Shown here one piece after another: positions 1-7,112 of a stretch of 16,676 nucleotides of DNA; position 1 is the stretch's first letter, and every line of letters begins with the position of its first letter. The notes under the pieces were generated by a model that was not told where the DNA came from, did not search any database, and was given only the letters and a program-made list of their open reading frames with translations. Made by a program: the position numbers and the translations under genes. This stretch comes from GCA-020348365 sp964347995. Lineage in GTDB: Archaea; Thermoproteota; Bathyarchaeia; Bathyarchaeales; Bathyarchaeaceae. The DNA is taken from assembly GCA_964347995.1 (NCBI GenBank), contig CAYGBA010000034.1, positions 1 through 16,676 on the forward strand. The letters run 5' to 3'.

Positions 1-82
1 CTTGCGTATATGCGGTTTGCCAGCTTTTCTCTCTTGCGTCAGATTTCAGCACATTAATTACAGGACATCAGAAAGCAGTATT

Positions 83-1003
83 CTACATCCTACTTGCTAA
101 GGCTGAGACCATCAGCGGTAGTATGGATGTTGCTTCTCCCCAGATGAAAACTTTCTCAGCCTTTTCTTTAATTTTGCCCCAAGAAACCGCTTCTCTCGGT
201 GTTGCCCCAGACAAAGACCCATCCAACTCTATAGCACTGGTGAGATAGACCACGGAATCCAATCCGCCTCTAAACTGATTCCACCAGATCGTGTGATGCT
301 TGCTTATCCCACCCCCAACTATCAACGCCCCACTCTTCTCAGCCTCCCAAACACGATCATTCAACAACTGCTCATCCTTAAGAACATCTATCTTGAAATC
401 ATTGCCCTGAGAGAACATCCACAACTGATATCCAACCATCCCGTCAGTTATTCCCGGAATTATGATCGGGACTCTGTTTCTGGTTGCCCAATAGACTATT
501 GAATCTTTAGCTTCCATTCTCTTGCCGAATTCCCAGATCAACTCATAAGTAGCTAATTCCTTCTTCTCCCTGTAGATTTCGTTCAAAAATCTCTGGACCT
601 TTTCTTCCACTTTCTCACCATAGACCTCATCCGGTACCAGAACACTGCCTAATCGGCTGTAACCCCTCTTCTTCACCTCTTCATCATTCAACTCAAAAGA
701 TCCTTGGTAGTAGTCTCCCCAGCTCCTAGCCAGATCATGATCCAGAGTCCCGCAAGTCGTGATGACAAGATCGAACCACTTTCGTTTCACCATCTCCTTG
801 AAGACGCCTCTCATCCCTGTAGCCACCAAACAAGCGGGAAAAGATAGAAAGTTCAGTGATTTTTCATTCTTGATCATCCTTTCCAAGGTATTCACTGCGG
901 TGGCTACCTTGTTTCCTTGAAAGCCGCCTAGCTCTTCCATCTGCTTCAGAATTTCCTCAGAACCCTTTGACGGCCCTATCTTGAAATCTTGTACTTTCTT
1001 CAT
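83..1003 (-). CDS. dys: Deoxyhypusine synthase
   Basis: Transfers the aminobutyl group of spermidine to a specific lysine of archaeal initiation factor aIF5A, the first step of hypusine formation in the cytoplasm. The 306-residue product is close to the usual archaeal length and looks full. The catalytic lysine motif GGGISKHH is at residues 230-237, with Lys235 as the residue that forms the enzyme-imine intermediate in the family. It is followed by the conserved stretch from WNQFRGG through AIELDGSLSGA (241-267), and FPACLVATGMR and TTCGTLDHD near residues 55-90 are also typical. The start is an ATG without a clear ribosome site. A TTTAAA element about 30 bases upstream could give a short leader. 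The gene stands alone, with about 290 bases to the next clear gene. Family assignment is very secure. Confidence 0.96.
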   Translation of the reverse strand: MKKVQDFKIGPSKGSEEILKQMEELGGFQGNKVATAVNTLERMIKNEKSLNFLSFPACLVATGMRGVFKEMVKRKWFDLVITTCGTLDHDLARSWGDYYQGSFELNDEEVKKRGYSRLGSVLVPDEVYGEKVEEKVQRFLNEIYREKKELATYELIWEFGKRMEAKDSIVYWATRNRVPIIIPGITDGMVGYQLWMFSQGNDFKIDVLKDEQLLNDRVWEAEKSGALIVGGGISKHHTIWWNQFRGGLDSVVYLTSAIELDGSLSGATPREAVSWGKIKEKAEKVFIWGEATSILPLMVSALASRM

Positions 1004-1071
1004 CAGGACAGACTGTTGAGCGATCCCTGATTTAAAGATTCATAATCGTGCTGCTAGATCGACTGAACAGA

Positions 1072-1179
1072 TCACGACTCTTCACCGCAGTTGTGGTGGA
1101 GGAAATTTTCCGTTCCACCTCCACAACTACAGCCGCTGCTGCATTCCAATGCCGCCTGCGGTAGATTCGACAGCTTCAC
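1072..1179 (-). CDS. Possible 35-residue Cys-rich peptide
   Basis: This small frame in the gap between dys and the MobB gene begins with GTG right after an in-frame TAA. It encodes a peptide with Cys at about residues 13, 17, 19 and 31, a Gly-rich segment (CSSGCSCGGG, 13-22) and a His pair at 28-29. Such a layout could bind a metal, but no family is recognised. There is no convincing ribosome site or promoter. It could be a real microprotein, the worn 3' remnant of an older gene, or chance. The rest of the 293-base gap (1004-1296) shows no gene, RNA or repeat that I can support. Confidence 0.25.
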   Translation of the reverse strand: MKLSNLPQAALECSSGCSCGGGTENFLHHNCGEES

Positions 1180-1296
1180 TTAACAATGACAGCTTTTTGA
1201 GTAGAAAAGAGAAGGCTAATGAGAGTATTAGGGAGGCAACAGTAGATGACATTCACAGTCTCTTAGAGTGTCAGGCGCGAGTAGACACCCTTTAAT

Positions 1297-2100
1297 CTAT
1301 TCATCAGCCCCTTCTTCGACATCTGCGTTTACCAAGATCTCTATACGATGAGGATGTTTTCTTACACCCTTCAACGTTTCCAGAACCCCCAACGTGACGC
1401 CTCTGATGATTTGCTGGGGGAATTTTCCCATTGGAACAGTCTTTCCGTCTACTTTCAGCGTTGCTATGTCCGTAGCAAGCACTTCGCATTGTCTCATAGT
1501 TGCTTCTCCGCTCAAAATTGCCTTCGCGAATTCGCGACAGGAGTCATATCCGCAATGTTTGCAGTTTAGCCCTGGAAGGCCTTTGAGGATTGAGTCAGCC
1601 AACATCTCCTTTAGTGCAGAAATGACCTCCACAAAATCATACACTGGGGTTTTTGGAGACTTTGACTCGAACCTTGCTTTCTGTTCAGCATTGCTTGAAA
1701 TTGAGCCTGAAACCATAACAATGTTTGGAATCTCTTTCACTGCGGCTTCCGCTTCTTCAGCAGTATCTGCGCACAATATTTTTGGATACGAAGATTTCTT
1801 GTACCCCTCAACAATTACCAGTTCTAGTTTGACGTAAACGGCTTCCAAAACCCTTTCTAGCGGCGGATCTTTGGTCCGCGTTATGGTTACTATTTCATCT
1901 GACGTAGCAGCCACCGTTATTACTGCTCCAGCTTCTAGGTGTCTCCAAGTATCCTTTTTAGGCGTGTCGAAGGAATCGCTTATGTGCTTGACAGTGGCCA
2001 CACCAAATCCCTCACTCGTCAAGCTCTTGGTTAATCTCTCGATCAGCGCTGTTTTGCCTCTTCCTTTCGTTCTACTGACAACGCAGATGACTAGTGGCAT
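1297..2100 (-). CDS. mobB: MobB-type GTPase fused to a C-terminal 4Fe-4S domain
   Basis: The N-terminal ~165 residues resemble MobB, the nucleotide-binding adaptor in molybdopterin guanine dinucleotide synthesis. Visible features are a P-loop region (SRTKGRGKT, 9-17), the VATVKH strand (34-39), the D/H-rich segment with DTWRHLEAGA (50-59), and the LVIVEGYKKS motif (94-103). Residues ~175-210 form a separate 4Fe-4S module (Cys180, 183, 188, 205; spacing C-x2-C-x4-C-x16-C) of the kind seen in CO dehydrogenase/acetyl-CoA synthase-type Fe-S domains. The first glycine of the GxxxxGKT P-loop is replaced by Arg10, which is odd. A GGTTGA-like site sits just before the ATG, and an AT-rich TATA-like stretch lies about 50 bases upstream. 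A likely job is supplying the cofactor of Mo/W enzymes such as formylmethanofuran dehydrogenase; this client is inferred. Confidence 0.85.
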   Translation of the reverse strand: MPLVICVVSRTKGRGKTALIERLTKSLTSEGFGVATVKHISDSFDTPKKDTWRHLEAGAVITVAATSDEIVTITRTKDPPLERVLEAVYVKLELVIVEGYKKSSYPKILCADTAEEAEAAVKEIPNIVMVSGSISSNAEQKARFESKSPKTPVYDFVEVISALKEMLADSILKGLPGLNCKHCGYDSCREFAKAILSGEATMRQCEVLATDIATLKVDGKTVPMGKFPQQIIRGVTLGVLETLKGVRKHPHRIEILVNADVEEGADE

Positions 2101-2329
2101 CTTTCAACCCCTAACATGACAGAAGATGATCAGTAATGCTTGAGGGAATAAAAAGCTCATGGTGGTGCATTGCCAAAAGAGAAATCATAGAGCATAGTGT
2201 TACTGTTTGCGTTCATGCTAGCGCTTCTGTAAAAATCTTGTCTTCAACACTCTCTATGCATCAAACTCTAAATATGCTGTGCTCTGATACAATGCTGTTT
2301 TGAAACTGGTATGTGTGGATCAGAAAACA

Positions 2330-2758
2330 TTACGTTAGAGGTCCACGTGATGTCCATTCTGGAACCTTGGCGGCAGGAAAACAGTCAGCTCTCGGAATAT
2401 ACGGTTTGATATCTACTACGGGAGAACTCTCCATTGCATCGAGTCCCCTGACGAACAGAGTACACTCTTGAATCCTCACAAGCTCAGTGATGCAGAGTCC
2501 TATGGGATTTGGTCTACTTGGGCTCCGGGAGGCAAAGACGCCAACCTGTGGCGCGCCGGGATGCCTCTTGGGGGTAACTTGAAGAACACGCCTCTCCTCC
2601 TCCATGTCACGCAGATGAAACCAGTAAAGGATGATAATGTGTGAAAATCCGCCGAGCCTCTGTAATCCTGCACAAAATTCTGGAAAGATTCTTACTTTCG
2701 ACAGCTTTCCTGCATCCTCAACTACGCCGATAAACGTGACTTTGCCTTTCACGCGCAT
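2330..2758 (-). CDS. trmO: tRNA (adenine(37)-N6)-methyltransferase TrmO (TsaA/VirR family)
   Basis: SAM-dependent enzyme family that methylates N6 of threonylcarbamoyladenosine at tRNA position 37. The 142-residue protein is compact, as archaeal members often are, lacking the C-terminal extension of E. coli TrmO. The signature RSPSRPNPIGL is at residues 78-88. It is preceded by GGFSHIIILYWFH (36-48) and followed by VRGLDAMESSPVVDIKPYIPRAD (103-125), the core of the small beta-barrel fold. The gene is monocistronic, with its own TATA-like element (AATATTATTC on the minus strand near 2788-2800) about 30 bases upstream of the ATG. Older databases call this family VirR-like or UPF0066. Family assignment is firm; the exact tRNA substrate is by analogy. 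Confidence 0.92.
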   Translation of the reverse strand: MRVKGKVTFIGVVEDAGKLSKVRIFPEFCAGLQRLGGFSHIIILYWFHLRDMEEERRVLQVTPKRHPGAPQVGVFASRSPSRPNPIGLCITELVRIQECTLFVRGLDAMESSPVVDIKPYIPRADCFPAAKVPEWTSRGPLT

Positions 2759-2984
2759 ATTGATCGCCTATTCATATCTACTTCTTCCAAGAATAATATT
2801 CCTCACCGACCGACACTTTCACGGTATGCATGTTCTTTTCCCTCATTGTTCGTTGTCATCGTATTGAGAAGCTTCTTCACGTATGCATCGAAGTTTTTTG
2901 CTTTCCGCTCACGGATTCACCTAGTTTCTCCAATCACTTTCTGTCTTCAACCATTAACCGTTTTGTAGATGCGCGAGTTATTGG

Positions 2985-3052
2985 AAGCAGAAATATATAT
3001 TTTAGGATTCTCCATATATACACCTTGCAACGCTGTTTGGAATGAGTAAGCT
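2985..3052 (+). promoter_or_regulatory. Promoter of the AbrB-PhoU gene
   Basis: An AT-rich TATA element (AATATATATTTTA, about 2991-3003) lies some 55 bases before the ATG at 3053. Archaeal initiation roughly 25 bases downstream would leave a leader of about 30 bases. The leader has no strong Shine-Dalgarno site (GAGTAAG is the nearest). The remainder of the 294-base gap up to trmO shows no other gene or structured element that I can support. Confidence 0.5.
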
Positions 3053-4072
3053 ATGGAACAACGCAAGGTAATGTCTTTAGGAAGATCCTCCCTGGTGGTT
3101 TCTTTACCAAAGCATTGGACGAAGCTGAATGAACTGAAAAAAGGCGATGCCGTCTCCCTAACCATTCAACGAGACCGCTCTTTAGTCGTCTTTCCTGGAA
3201 CCGGAAGAAAAAAGGGATCCAGAGAAACAACTCTTCACATAGATCCAAACGAAAGAAACGTTATGATCGTTAGGCGCATAATTGCTTGCTATCTAAATGG
3301 ATATAGTCGCATACGGCTTGTCTCCAAAAAAATTTTCCCTGTAGCTCAGCAAAGAGCGATTCGCCGCATAGTGAGAATACTTTACATGAGAATCATGGAA
3401 TCCGATGCCAAGAACATGCATATAGTAACTCTGATAGACGAGTCAAAAGCCTCAGTTATATCGGGAATTGAGAGAATGCATACAGTTGCTAATTCCATGT
3501 GCCAGGACGCTCTGAATTCGTTGAGAGATCGAGATGCACCATTGGCGAAGACTGTTTACTCCCTAGACGATGACGTTGATCACTATTCTTTCTTCATTCT
3601 CCGATTACTCCGTAGAGCCGCACTAGATCCTGCCCTCGCGAATCAACTTGGCATAGAGCCCATTGATGGCCTAGACCTACAAACTCTTGTGCACAGAATT
3701 GAGCAGGTTGCTGACAACGCAACAAACATTGCAAAACACATAGTAATGCTCAATCAGAAACGACTAGAAATATCGGACCGTCTAATAGAACTCATGTTGA
3801 ATGCTGGCAATACCTCCACTAGCTGCTATGATAAGGCAGTCGAAGCTTATTTTTCAAAGGATACGGCCAGTTCTGACGAAATAATAGAACAGGAGAAATC
3901 CATTGAAAAGACGGATCGCGAGATCGCCTCTTGGTCCTTCTTACATGAAAAGAAGAATCCAGAGATAATCTGTGCAACATGTTCAATACGCGAAAGCATA
4001 AAAAGAATAGCAGAATATGCAGCGGACATAGCTGAGATTGCCATAAATCGTTCCTACAAGCCGAAGTCTTAA
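3053..4072 (+). CDS. AbrB/SpoVT-type DNA-binding domain fused to PhoU domains
   Basis: Archaeal phosphate-uptake-regulator type protein. Residues ~3-48 form a swapped-hairpin AbrB DNA-binding domain: MSLGRSSLVVSLPKHW at 7-22, then KKGDAVSLTI. The remaining ~290 residues are helical and PhoU-like: two bundles with alternating acidic and hydrophobic positions, including SLDDDVDHYSFFILRLLRR (about 168-186), the repeated region HRIEQVADNATNIAKHIV (213-230) and a final IRESIKRIAEYAADIAEIAI. PhoU proteins typically modulate phosphate transport and signalling and bind metal through E/D-rich motifs. The AbrB fusion suggests direct promoter binding. The 339-residue length is usual for this archaeal architecture. 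No pst transporter or phosphate gene is nearby, so the target is unknown. It converges on the MtdA/B-like gene, with 68 bases between the stops. Confidence 0.88.
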   Translation: MEQRKVMSLGRSSLVVSLPKHWTKLNELKKGDAVSLTIQRDRSLVVFPGTGRKKGSRETTLHIDPNERNVMIVRRIIACYLNGYSRIRLVSKKIFPVAQQRAIRRIVRILYMRIMESDAKNMHIVTLIDESKASVISGIERMHTVANSMCQDALNSLRDRDAPLAKTVYSLDDDVDHYSFFILRLLRRAALDPALANQLGIEPIDGLDLQTLVHRIEQVADNATNIAKHIVMLNQKRLEISDRLIELMLNAGNTSTSCYDKAVEAYFSKDTASSDEIIEQEKSIEKTDREIASWSFLHEKKNPEIICATCSIRESIKRIAEYAADIAEIAINRSYKPKS

Positions 4073-4140
4073 ACCAGTAAGGACTCTACCGAAGAACATT
4101 GATGAAATTTCGATTTGATTGAGCTCTAATTCTTTTCAGT

Positions 4141-5907
4141 TCAGCTTTTTGTGTCCTTTGTTGGTGTTGGGTAACTTAGAGTTAGTGCAAGCTTGGCTGG
4201 ACGAATCTTCTCTATGAGGAGTTTTCTTGCGAGTTCTAGGGCGAAATTGTAGTTGTAAGTGCCTTTTCCGTTTCTTCGTACTTCCTTCAGCATTTCCTTC
4301 TCTACTTTATGCTTCAGTCTTCCGATTGTAAGAGCTCCGATTCCAAAGATTCCAGGCATGATTTCACGCATATCGTCCTCTAGCTTTATTCCTTCTATTC
4401 CTAGAGGTGGAATAGCGTTTATGTCAGCCATGACCTTCATGAGTTTTAGTTTCTCGAGCATCCTTTTCTCTATAACTCGAACGCCCCGGGTTCCGGCGCA
4501 GAATATCACTTCGGCCTTCTTCAGGACCTCAAGTTTCTTTTCTGGCTTGGGCGCGAAGATGCCTTTAACTTCAGCTCCGTATTTGTTGCGTAGACCCTCT
4601 GCAAGTTCTGCTGCATATTCGTCTCCGTTTTCACGGTTTGGATTCAGACTTAGGATCGCAACGTCACACCCAAGTCTGGTCAGAAGAACGGCTATGATCC
4701 TCCCAACAACACCCGTTCCAAAAACAGCACAGGTTTTGTCTCCCAAGTTCCCCAGTTTATGGGAAGCCAAAGACTCTTCAACTTCCGCTACCGCGGCAGC
4801 TGCTGTAGTGTATGCCCCGCCGGGATCGATTATGACGCTAGCCTCAAACGGGGGAAACATCGTGTTTTCCACGGTTTGCCCTATCTCTTCAGCTTTCGCA
4901 ACGTCTTTGCCTCCAATGAAGAAGCAAGTATGCTTGACCGCCTTCGGTCCTCTTGAAAATATGGCATCCTGAACAATTTTTTTGGCGTCTTCGGCGGTCA
5001 CATTCTCATAAGGGATAACTGCATTGAACCCAGCATCATATGCCATGCAAACGTCAAAAGGGCTGGCTATTCTGTCTGTGTCTAGAAAGAATAAGAGGAA
5101 AGGGGCTTCTGCAGCAGCAGTCTTGATGACTGGTCTTACCTTAATCTGCATTGACTGAAGTAAATCCTCCATCTCTTTCGCGTGAGAAGTATCTGGATGG
5201 GTCGAAACTACCTCTTTTGAAACTTTGACAGTTTCAACCTTTGAATCTAGAGATTGCAGAAGTTTCTTAACCCCATCAGTGTGTTCTGGACTCGATATAT
5301 GGAGACATGTAATCTCTCCATTCGAATTCACTTCTCTCGCGTTATTCAGAATCTTCATGACTATCCAGCTTTCTCTGACGGGGAAACTTGCTTCGCGCTC
5401 TTGTTCCTCAAGTTCACTTTGTAGATACTGGCCGTAAGCCACTAAGTATTCCTCTTTTAGGCTGGACTCTTTGCTTTCACCCTTTTCCTTAGAAATCTCG
5501 TCCAATGCTTGGAGTATTCGATCTCTCAGGATTTTCTTTTCGTCCATTTGGAGTGCTAGATATGACTTGGCATTCTCGTCGATGTCGATTGGATAGAATG
5601 GAATTTTGTTCCTTTCGAATAGTTTTGCCAACACGTTGTTTTCATAGAAATCCTCGACAGAGCGCATGCCTAGCTCTTCGGTTGCGAAGTCAGGTTTGAC
5701 CTTCTTGATGAGCTTTTCTAGGAAGTTCTGGAAGGCTATTGAAGGTCTTGAGAAGGCGCGAGGCTTTTGAGAGGGTTGATTCGGTGGTGGAATGGATAGC
5801 CAAAATGGCTCATTGTACTCTTTTTCAATCATCAAGGTTACTAGTTTCTTATCTTTTAAGGGGGTTACTTCAAGTGTTTCCAACGTTTTCGCCTTGAGTC
5901 TTAACAC
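4141..5907 (-). CDS. NAD(P)-type methylene-H4MPT dehydrogenase (MtdA/MtdB family) with a ~265-residue N-terminal region of unknown function
   Basis: Residues ~268-566 match the MtdA/MtdB family, which oxidises methylene- to methenyl-tetrahydromethanopterin (or the folate analogue) with NAD(P). Visible features are the opening LLFFLDTDRIASPFDVCMAYDAG (271-293), the FIGGKD turn (330-335), GGAYTTAAAAVA (363-374), the Rossmann loop GTGVVG (397-402), ADINAIPPLGIEGI (494-507) and the terminal GIGALTIGRLKHK (522-534), whose lysines align with the GLKLKLH segment of MtdA. Family members are about 290 residues, so this protein is twice as long. Residues 1-267 are not recognised. They have an alpha/beta pattern (KPDFATEELG, IPFYPIDIDENAK, GEITCLHISSPEHTDGVKKLL) and a charged helical stretch at 120-175, faintly like TraB-type domains. 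The start is GTG with no clear ribosome site. It is divergent from mtd. The dehydrogenase call is secure; coenzyme and substrate preference are inferred. Confidence 0.85.
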   Translation of the reverse strand: MLRLKAKTLETLEVTPLKDKKLVTLMIEKEYNEPFWLSIPPPNQPSQKPRAFSRPSIAFQNFLEKLIKKVKPDFATEELGMRSVEDFYENNVLAKLFERNKIPFYPIDIDENAKSYLALQMDEKKILRDRILQALDEISKEKGESKESSLKEEYLVAYGQYLQSELEEQEREASFPVRESWIVMKILNNAREVNSNGEITCLHISSPEHTDGVKKLLQSLDSKVETVKVSKEVVSTHPDTSHAKEMEDLLQSMQIKVRPVIKTAAAEAPFLLFFLDTDRIASPFDVCMAYDAGFNAVIPYENVTAEDAKKIVQDAIFSRGPKAVKHTCFFIGGKDVAKAEEIGQTVENTMFPPFEASVIIDPGGAYTTAAAAVAEVEESLASHKLGNLGDKTCAVFGTGVVGRIIAVLLTRLGCDVAILSLNPNRENGDEYAAELAEGLRNKYGAEVKGIFAPKPEKKLEVLKKAEVIFCAGTRGVRVIEKRMLEKLKLMKVMADINAIPPLGIEGIKLEDDMREIMPGIFGIGALTIGRLKHKVEKEMLKEVRRNGKGTYNYNFALELARKLLIEKIRPAKLALTLSYPTPTKDTKS

Positions 5908-6038
5908 ATTCTGGGAAAATATATACTTGTTCGTAATATCGTATATACGAGTTAATAGGATATATATTCAGACATATATAAGCACCAAAGTCATTATAAA
6001 TATCTTCAACAACACAACAACGCATATTGGTGACCTTC
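5908..6038. promoter_or_regulatory. Divergent promoter region of the two dehydrogenase genes, with a perfect palindrome
   Basis: This AT-rich 131-base gap serves both genes. For mtd, TTATAAATA at 5994-6002 predicts a start of transcription near 6025, followed by the ribosome site GGTGA at 6029-6033. For the minus-strand gene, the TATATA stretch around 5940-5948 predicts initiation near 5917. That TATA is the centre of the 12-bp perfect palindrome TCGTATATACGA (5939-5950), which could be an operator. Further TATATAT runs lie at 5961-5980. The promoter elements follow archaeal consensus; the operator role is inference. Confidence 0.5.
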
Positions 6039-6917
6039 TTGGAGAAGGTGAAGATAGGGGTTTTCAAGTGCGGCAATATAGGCGTAGCCCCCATATTTGA
6101 GCTTCTTCTTGATGAATTGGCAGAGCGCGAAGACCTTAAGGTGCGAACGGTGACTACAGGATCCAAAATGGGCGCTGAAGATGTGGAAGAAGCTTTGCCA
6201 AAACTCTTCGAGTTTGACCCAAATCTCATAGTTTTCATTTCTCCAAACCCTGCGATTCCAGGACCCGCCAAGGTAAGGGAGACCCTGTCAGAAAAAGGAA
6301 TCCCGAGCGTTGTAGTCTCAGATGGTGTAGCAAAGCGGATCAAGGACGAACTCGGAGAGCAAGGTCTCGGCTATATGATAATCATGGGTGACCCCTTGAT
6401 TGGGGCGCGGAGAGAGTTTTTGGATCCTATAGAAATGGCTATCTTCAATTCAAACATTCTCAAAGTACTCGCGATCACCGGCGTTTTGAGACTGTTACAT
6501 CAGGAGATTGATAGATTAGTAGCCATCATAAGAGAAGGCTTAACCCCTACGCTGCCAAGATTGCTGATTGATACAGCCCTTATCCGAGACAGCTCTGACT
6601 TCCAGAATCCCTATGCCAAAGCCAAAGCTATGGCAGCCTACGAATTGACAAAAAAGATCGCGGAAATTGACACGCGAGCTTGCTTTATAGAAAAAGAACG
6701 AGAAAAATACATTCCTCTCGTAGCATGTGCACACGAAATAGCTCAGACAGCTGCTAAGCTAGCTGAGGAAGCGAGGGAGATTGAAAAATACTCGGACACT
6801 CTAGCGAGGAAACCACACTCGAAGAAGGGCCAACCCCAGACCAAAGCAAAGTTGATGCTTCCTCCTTCGCCCGATGAAAAGGTCTACAAAAGATGGTTTA
6901 AAACATTACAACCTTAA
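6039..6917 (+). CDS. mtd: F420-dependent methylene-tetrahydromethanopterin dehydrogenase
   Basis: Reversibly oxidises methylene-H4MPT to methenyl-H4MPT with coenzyme F420, in the methyl branch of archaeal C1 metabolism. The protein follows the family along its whole length: VFKCGNIG at the start, FISPNPAIPGPAKVRETL (about 67-84), LGEQGLGYM (about 108-116), LIGARREFLDPIEMAIFN, KVLAITGVLRLL, and YIPLVACAHEIAQTAAKLAEEAREIEKYSDTLARKPH near the end. About 292 residues compares with roughly 276-280 in methanogens. I chose TTG at 6039 because GGTGA (6029-6033) lies five bases before it and the resulting N-terminus matches family length. TTG 6027 and GTG 6030 are in-frame alternatives, but using them would put the ribosome site inside the gene. 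It is divergent from the MtdA/B-like gene. Confidence 0.95.
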   Translation: MEKVKIGVFKCGNIGVAPIFELLLDELAEREDLKVRTVTTGSKMGAEDVEEALPKLFEFDPNLIVFISPNPAIPGPAKVRETLSEKGIPSVVVSDGVAKRIKDELGEQGLGYMIIMGDPLIGARREFLDPIEMAIFNSNILKVLAITGVLRLLHQEIDRLVAIIREGLTPTLPRLLIDTALIRDSSDFQNPYAKAKAMAAYELTKKIAEIDTRACFIEKEREKYIPLVACAHEIAQTAAKLAEEAREIEKYSDTLARKPHSKKGQPQTKAKLMLPPSPDEKVYKRWFKTLQP

Positions 6918-7112
6918 GGAAACGCGTGTCTCCAAAAACTATCATATCCAAAATGAACTTAATGTCTAAGCGATGAGGAGACAATACAGGAACTCGAAAG
7001 CCAATAGCTTTGGTTACTTGGTGAACAGACTCGCGAGTCTTTCGAAAAGCCATCTCACGATTAAATTGGGGGTTTGGCAAACTCAATCTGAACTTCGATG
7101 TGCGCGCACAAG

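Noticed and set aside
1..82. Left edge searched for the end of another gene
   Set aside because: No frame with a start, ribosome site or domain is visible in these 82 bases.
1394..1837. Plus-strand frame (147 residues) opposite the MobB gene
   Set aside because: Low-complexity Ser/Ala/Phe translation typical of an antisense shadow.
4259..4972. Long plus-strand frame (237 residues) opposite the MtdA/B-like gene
   Set aside because: Ser/Phe/Pro-rich composition with no domain; it mirrors the codon use of the real gene on the other strand.
5870..6343. Minus-strand frame (157 residues) across the divergent promoter and the start of mtd
   Set aside because: It lies antisense to the firmly identified mtd and covers promoter elements; no family resemblance.
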